Assembly (NCBI GenBank): GCA_036346405.1
Contig: CM070568.1
Coordinates: forward strand, 29,919,072-29,983,071
DNA: 64,000 bases
DNA from: Phyllostachys edulis
Lineage: Eukaryota > Streptophyta > Magnoliopsida > Poales > Poaceae
Direction: 5' to 3'
The notes under the pieces were generated by a model. It made no database searches. It saw only the letters and a list, made by a program, of their open reading frames with translations, and was not told the origin of the DNA. Of the stretch, positions 59,836 through 64,000 are shown in pieces (positions within the stretch are counted from its first letter, which is position 1; every line of letters begins with the position of its first letter). The position numbers and the translations under genes are program-made.

Positions 59836-62800
59836 TTATAGCGGTATCTGGAGCTTCTCAAAAACAACGATAGCAACAATTGGTCCTGCGACATCTCCAA
59901 ATGTACAACCTGCAAGCCATAGGAAAATACAGTGTCAACTTAGTTTGAGTTGAACCAATGCTAACATGCTGGATCTGAAAGTTCTTTACTGTTTTCTGCT
60001 AAACTTCTTCAAAGCAATCTAAGAGAACACTATAAAACCTTAGCATAGCATCTTAGTGGATTTCTTGTGGTGTCAATTTCAACACTAGAGACAGATTTAA
60101 ATCGAAAAAGGTAACGTGATGCATTAAATCACTCCACTATAATATGTAGAGGGCACATTTTTTTACTTCACTTTCTGAAACAGAAAAGGCTGCCACCCAA
60201 CTTACCAAAAAGCCCAAAAGCAAACAGAGCATCACAAGCAAAATAAAGAAAAGTAATTTATGGTGAATTTTGAGGAACTAAAAGTTCAGTTTATTGCCAA
60301 CGACAAGTGAACTTGAAAATCTTCAATAAACATTATTAAGTCGAGAAACAAGACAGCATTTGCGAATGTTGCATCATCTAGTACTTGCATTGAAGGAAAA
60401 CAGGAAGTGATAACTCACCAATCCACTGTCCATGTACTGGATGCATGAGGGCACCAAGGCCTGCTCCAATTGAGGCAAATACCAAAGAGAAACCACATTT
60501 GATGGTTATGCCATAGATCCTTCTCCCAAACAATCTGAATTTCTTCATATCGTTAAACAATTCCTCATCATTACTAGGCTTACGAATGAAACATTTGTAA
60601 ACCTCAATTACAGATTGCACAGCCCAAGCAGCAGCTACTCCCAATGCATGTGCTGTTTGAAGAAGGAAAAAAATGAGCAATAACCTACAGAAACAAAAAT
60701 GACACTGCAGGCGAATCTTACCTCGGAATGTTGTTCTGGCAACACAGTATGTGTACTCTGGAAATGACACCCCCCTTGCAGCTTTCCTCTTTGATGATTT
60801 TGAAGCATCTATAGAAAAAGAATTACAAGATAAGGCACCAAATTGTGACAGCTGGAAAGTGATAATCATATCACAGCCCACACGAAATTAAAACAAAATA
60901 ATTGTCAGATTAATGTTTTGAGAGGATCAGAATAAACACGATAGAACTTATCGATAAGCTTACCATGTGATCATGACAGAAAATGTAGCTAGCATATCTA
61001 AGATAAATTTGAAGACAAATATAAGCCTGCAAAGAGACAAGCTCTATTGAAACTAGCCAAAATGCAGGAGGCTTTACTTTTCTGGCACTTCGGGACGAGC
61101 TCAGGTGTTATGCAAGTTTGACCAACAGTCCAAGCTCAGCCCAAACTTAAAATGCTATCTTAACTTATGTTCACACAAGCGCTACCCCTAATATTGTCAA
61201 ATTATGAACAAACTAGTCCATTAAACATGCACGAGAAAGAAGATTGTAAAAACATAACAGTAAGAATTTGTGCAGTCCAAATGTCCTTTTGTTACCTACA
61301 AGTTCGGACCACACGTTAAAACTACAAGCAATTTGTAAGTTGAGTTGAGCATCCGATAGTTTTTATTGAGAGCAACAGCAATACAAGACATGTCAATGGC
61401 CTGCTGAGCAAGGTATAGAGAAAATTTGAAGGCATGGAAAATATGATAGTACGGCTATGAACTATGATTAATCAAGGAATGCATTGTTTTCTATGCAAAA
61501 TAATTCTATGATCATTGCAGAATTATTCAATTGGAACAACAATCACATTCAGATTTTATAATTGATCATACAGGTCATTATCCTGATTTTAATCTGGACT
61601 AAGATACTCCTTGTTCTACATGGCAAAGATATCGGTTTCCATTAATCCCTGTTAGCTGAGAATTGAACGAATATTTGAAATTGGAAATATTAGCATCTCT
61701 AGATAGCTACATTAACTGTTTGCACACAATGCTTTCTAATACCAACTTGGGTTGAAAAGCTCACATGTCCAATAGTTTAGTTCATTTAGCGTTATCCATT
61801 TAAGGAGACATAAGGCACATTTCAAGGCCATCTGTATAGCACCTTATCATCAGAGCAAAAATGAAAGATCATCTTTAAGGCCATTTGGAAATCAATTTGG
61901 AGGGGAACAATGGTAAAACTACTGACTGAACCAAAGTAGTCAACTGGAAAAAAGAACTTAATTAAGTACTGCGTACAGGTAGTCCAAACATTTTTCTTCT
62001 TGTACAGAAAAATACATTCCATTCTCCAGATTCATGGTTATCGAGTTAAGGGGGGCGACAAAGGTTAAAGTTCCTACATGATGGTCTAATACGATGCCTA
62101 TGTCACCAACTGGTGGGCCCATATAAGCACAATAATCTGAGGCATCCCTTCAAATATGTTGCTAGAATATCTGAGAAAAATAGAGAAACCTTACCTTTAA
62201 GAAGCTTCCATGCTGTTCTTTTTGAAACATGACAAACCGCAATCCTTTCCAATACTCGTCTGGTTGTTACAACAGAAGTCTGAAATGTACAAGAAGTCAA
62301 GAACAATAACATGCAAGTGACTTTCTACTTTGCATAGGCAAAATAGTAAGGGCCTTTTAGGCCAAGCTTAAGCTTCTACAATAAGCCAGGTTAGGTTTCA
62401 GCTTATAAGTGCCATAAACCCCTCCTAATGGCTTCAGCTTATTTGGGGCTTCTAGTACAAAGCGGACTTAGGCTTACAGGATAAGCCCCGGAAGCCCTAC
62501 TTGTATGGCCGAGCATTGGCTTCCAGACCCTTAACAACACGGATACTTGAAACAAACTTTTAGTTCACAAATACAGAGAACAAGTTTATGTTTATTTGGA
62601 AGGTAGTCCAGCTGGAAAGCCAAGATCAAGACAATAATGATTGAAAAAATCAGCAAACATCAAATCTGCATGGATCAAAATACGTTTTCGGTGAAAGGGA
62701 AAAAGCAAAGCAACAATGGAGGTCAGTTAAGGTGAACGAATGGGAGTATCTAATACCAAGTATAGAACTTACTGTATCCGATCAATCACTCTTAACAAGC

Positions 62801-63302
62801 ATGTGTCTGATCAGTCACTCTTACTATAGAATCTTTTTGAAAAGTGGTAGTTTCAACATCTAAATAATACTACTTGCTATTGGAGGCATAATGGCCAGTT
62901 ATGAAAGACTGCTAGAGCTGATCGCACTACTTTACTAAAAGTATCAGTGGGTAAATAAGTACCTCACGGATGATTTGCTTCACTGAATTGTGGAAGGGAG
63001 TAACCAGATCGACAGGCTTCTTCTCTGGAGCATCTTGAAGCAGATTGTCGTCGTCGTCATCATCAGTGTGACGAGGTTCCAAAAGCGGCAAATAGTATAA
63101 TAAAAAGGACCTCAGGGTTGTCAAACCAAAATTCTTATACCCAAAGGCAGAAAAAAGCGGCTTCAGCTCCAAAGGGTATTCCTTTATTGGGTGTTGGATG
63201 GAGTCATATATCTTGTTATTAAGATCATTAACAAGATCAGGAGCATCATTCAATCCAGCAGTTGCACCAGCATCACAATAGGCAATAGGAAACCTTGGAA
63301 AA
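59836..63302 (-). CDS. Conserved plant membrane protein, possibly Tim17/22/23-like, 5' exons outside or unplaced
   Basis: Five exons on the minus strand with consistent phases: 63302-62963, 62279-62195, 60808-60722, 60652-60419 and 59909-59836 (TAA). They encode 272 residues. The first part has DAPDLVNDLNNKIYDSIQHP, YPLELKPLFSAFGYKNFGLT and an acidic run. The middle has TSVVTTRRVLERIAVCHVSK and SFPEYTYCVARTTFRAHALG. The end has KCGFSLVFASIGAGLGALMH, PVHGQWIGCTFGDVAGPIVA and FEKLQIPL. The Gly-rich membrane segments and GxGxGA-type pattern resemble the Tim17/22/23 group, from memory a mitochondrial or organelle membrane family. That assignment needs a profile search. The start codon exon was not found in 63303-64000. 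Confidence 0.85.
62350..62530. mobile_element. Possible small MITE in an intron of the membrane protein gene
   Basis: A block rich in ataagc/gcttat, aggcc and gggcttc inverted pieces (for example agcttataagtgcc, cagcttatttggggcttc). It resembles common grass MITEs whose ends read gggcctgtttgg-like. Ends and duplication were not resolved. Confidence 0.35.
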
Positions 63303-64000
63303 CTGAAGCAAGAAAGGGAATTTTACCAGTATTAGCCTATTATGTCAATAGAATTAAAATGCCAGTAAGCAAATGAAAAACTACATGCAACTTGTCAACG
63401 TCAGCAAACAGCATCCACAGTAATGGGTAAATGTGCAGTTACATATGGTAGTGAAGAAATCTTATTATCATTTGTTTGTTTGTGTAAGTGCATTACTTGT
63501 ACTAGTTAGTGAACAATACTACTAAAAACAAACTTGATCAACATTTGCATAAATATGTAATACCATCACAATTCTTCTTTTAGTATCATTAGATGGATGA
63601 GGATAGTGGAAAACTGGAAATCCACATTTCCATCACTGCTTAAATATGCTTGTTTCAGGCCTCAGCTCCAAAGGGTATTCCTATATGGTCTCTCTAACCC
63701 AATCCAATATTTTACATTCATGGACCAATGATCATTGACAGTGTATCAAAAGAGGATACTTTGACATAATCCATGTACACCTCAGGTGCACAAAAGCAAA
63801 CCTTGGTGGATAGACCACAACATCAAGCTTCAGAGTGTAACAAATGAATTGATGTCCAAGGCCTAGTTTTCCTCGGTTGATAAAAAAATAATTATGCAAC
63901 GCCGGAAAACATTGTTCCAATGAAAACAAAGCAAACACTTGCAACTAGCTGTCCAAAAACAATCTCAAACTCTGAACACGAAGCTGTAACAAATGCAGTG
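63303..64000. other. Region upstream of the first placed exon of the membrane protein gene
   Basis: AT-rich, probably intron. A 21-base block tcagctccaaagggtattcct at about 63661 duplicates part of the coding exon at about 63162. No confident exon was found. Confidence 0.5.

Noticed and set aside
60962..61027. Possible extra exon AYICLQIYLRYASYIFCHDH on the minus strand in the membrane protein gene
   Set aside because: It has an acceptor-like and donor-like edge, but its phase does not fit the flanking exons: joining gives a stop. Direct joining of 62195 to 60808 gives a continuous frame.
1..64000. tRNA, rRNA, CRISPR or organelle DNA insertions
   Set aside because: I looked for tRNA B-box-like motifs, regularly spaced repeats and familiar organelle genes, and saw none that I could support by eye.

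Overview
The window is plant nuclear DNA. Spliced genes with GT-AG introns, LTR retrotransposons with initiator-methionine tRNA primer sites, MULE, hAT and CACTA elements, and GC-rich first exons all point to a grass (Poaceae). The species cannot be told from the sequence alone. No rRNA, tRNA or CRISPR was seen.

Four host genes are recognisable. From 527 to 2586 (+) lies the 3' part, nearly all, of a conserved plant WD40-like protein gene. From 33519 to 35899 (-) lies a complete two-exon MinE homologue, the plastid division topological specificity factor. From 54309 to 58072 (+) lies an eight-exon PIG-V type GPI mannosyltransferase 2. From 59836 to 63302 (-) lie the last five exons of a conserved plant membrane protein, possibly of the Tim17/22/23-like group. 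The WD40 and MinE genes converge on each other, as do PIG-V and the membrane protein gene.

The first intergenic space (3170-33219) is a transposon nest about five levels deep. The outermost level is a MULE-like element with long inverted arms (3180-33209) and a 10-bp target duplication with one mismatch. A copia-type solo LTR sits in one arm (about 5119-32035, in pieces). Inside that LTR are a solo SIRE-like LTR (5587-7585, exact GCAGT duplication) and a whole SIRE-like copia element (7920-31240). A Tekay-like chromovirus with 3.4-kb LTRs (16623-29322) interrupts the copia gag gene and carries an extra copy of its leader and primer site.

The second intergenic space (36000-54200) holds a hAT-type non-autonomous element just upstream of the MinE start codon, with a LINE fragment inside it. 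It also holds a broken hAT transposase, two halves of a chromovirus-type LTR in opposite orientations, a NAM-associated-domain fragment, degenerate tandem repeats, a large foldback CACTA element, and a 3.7-kb MULE with a perfect 10-bp target duplication and a decayed transposase. A 298-bp MITE with a perfect 9-bp duplication lies in PIG-V intron 2.

Two cautions apply. Nearly all transposon reading frames are broken. Differences between the young LTR pairs cluster at GC-rich spots while AT-rich stretches are identical, which raises the possibility of sequence errors. The PIG-V gene has a frame conflict in exon 5 that one particular splice acceptor would bypass. All similarities are by eye and from memory of the families; no search was run.
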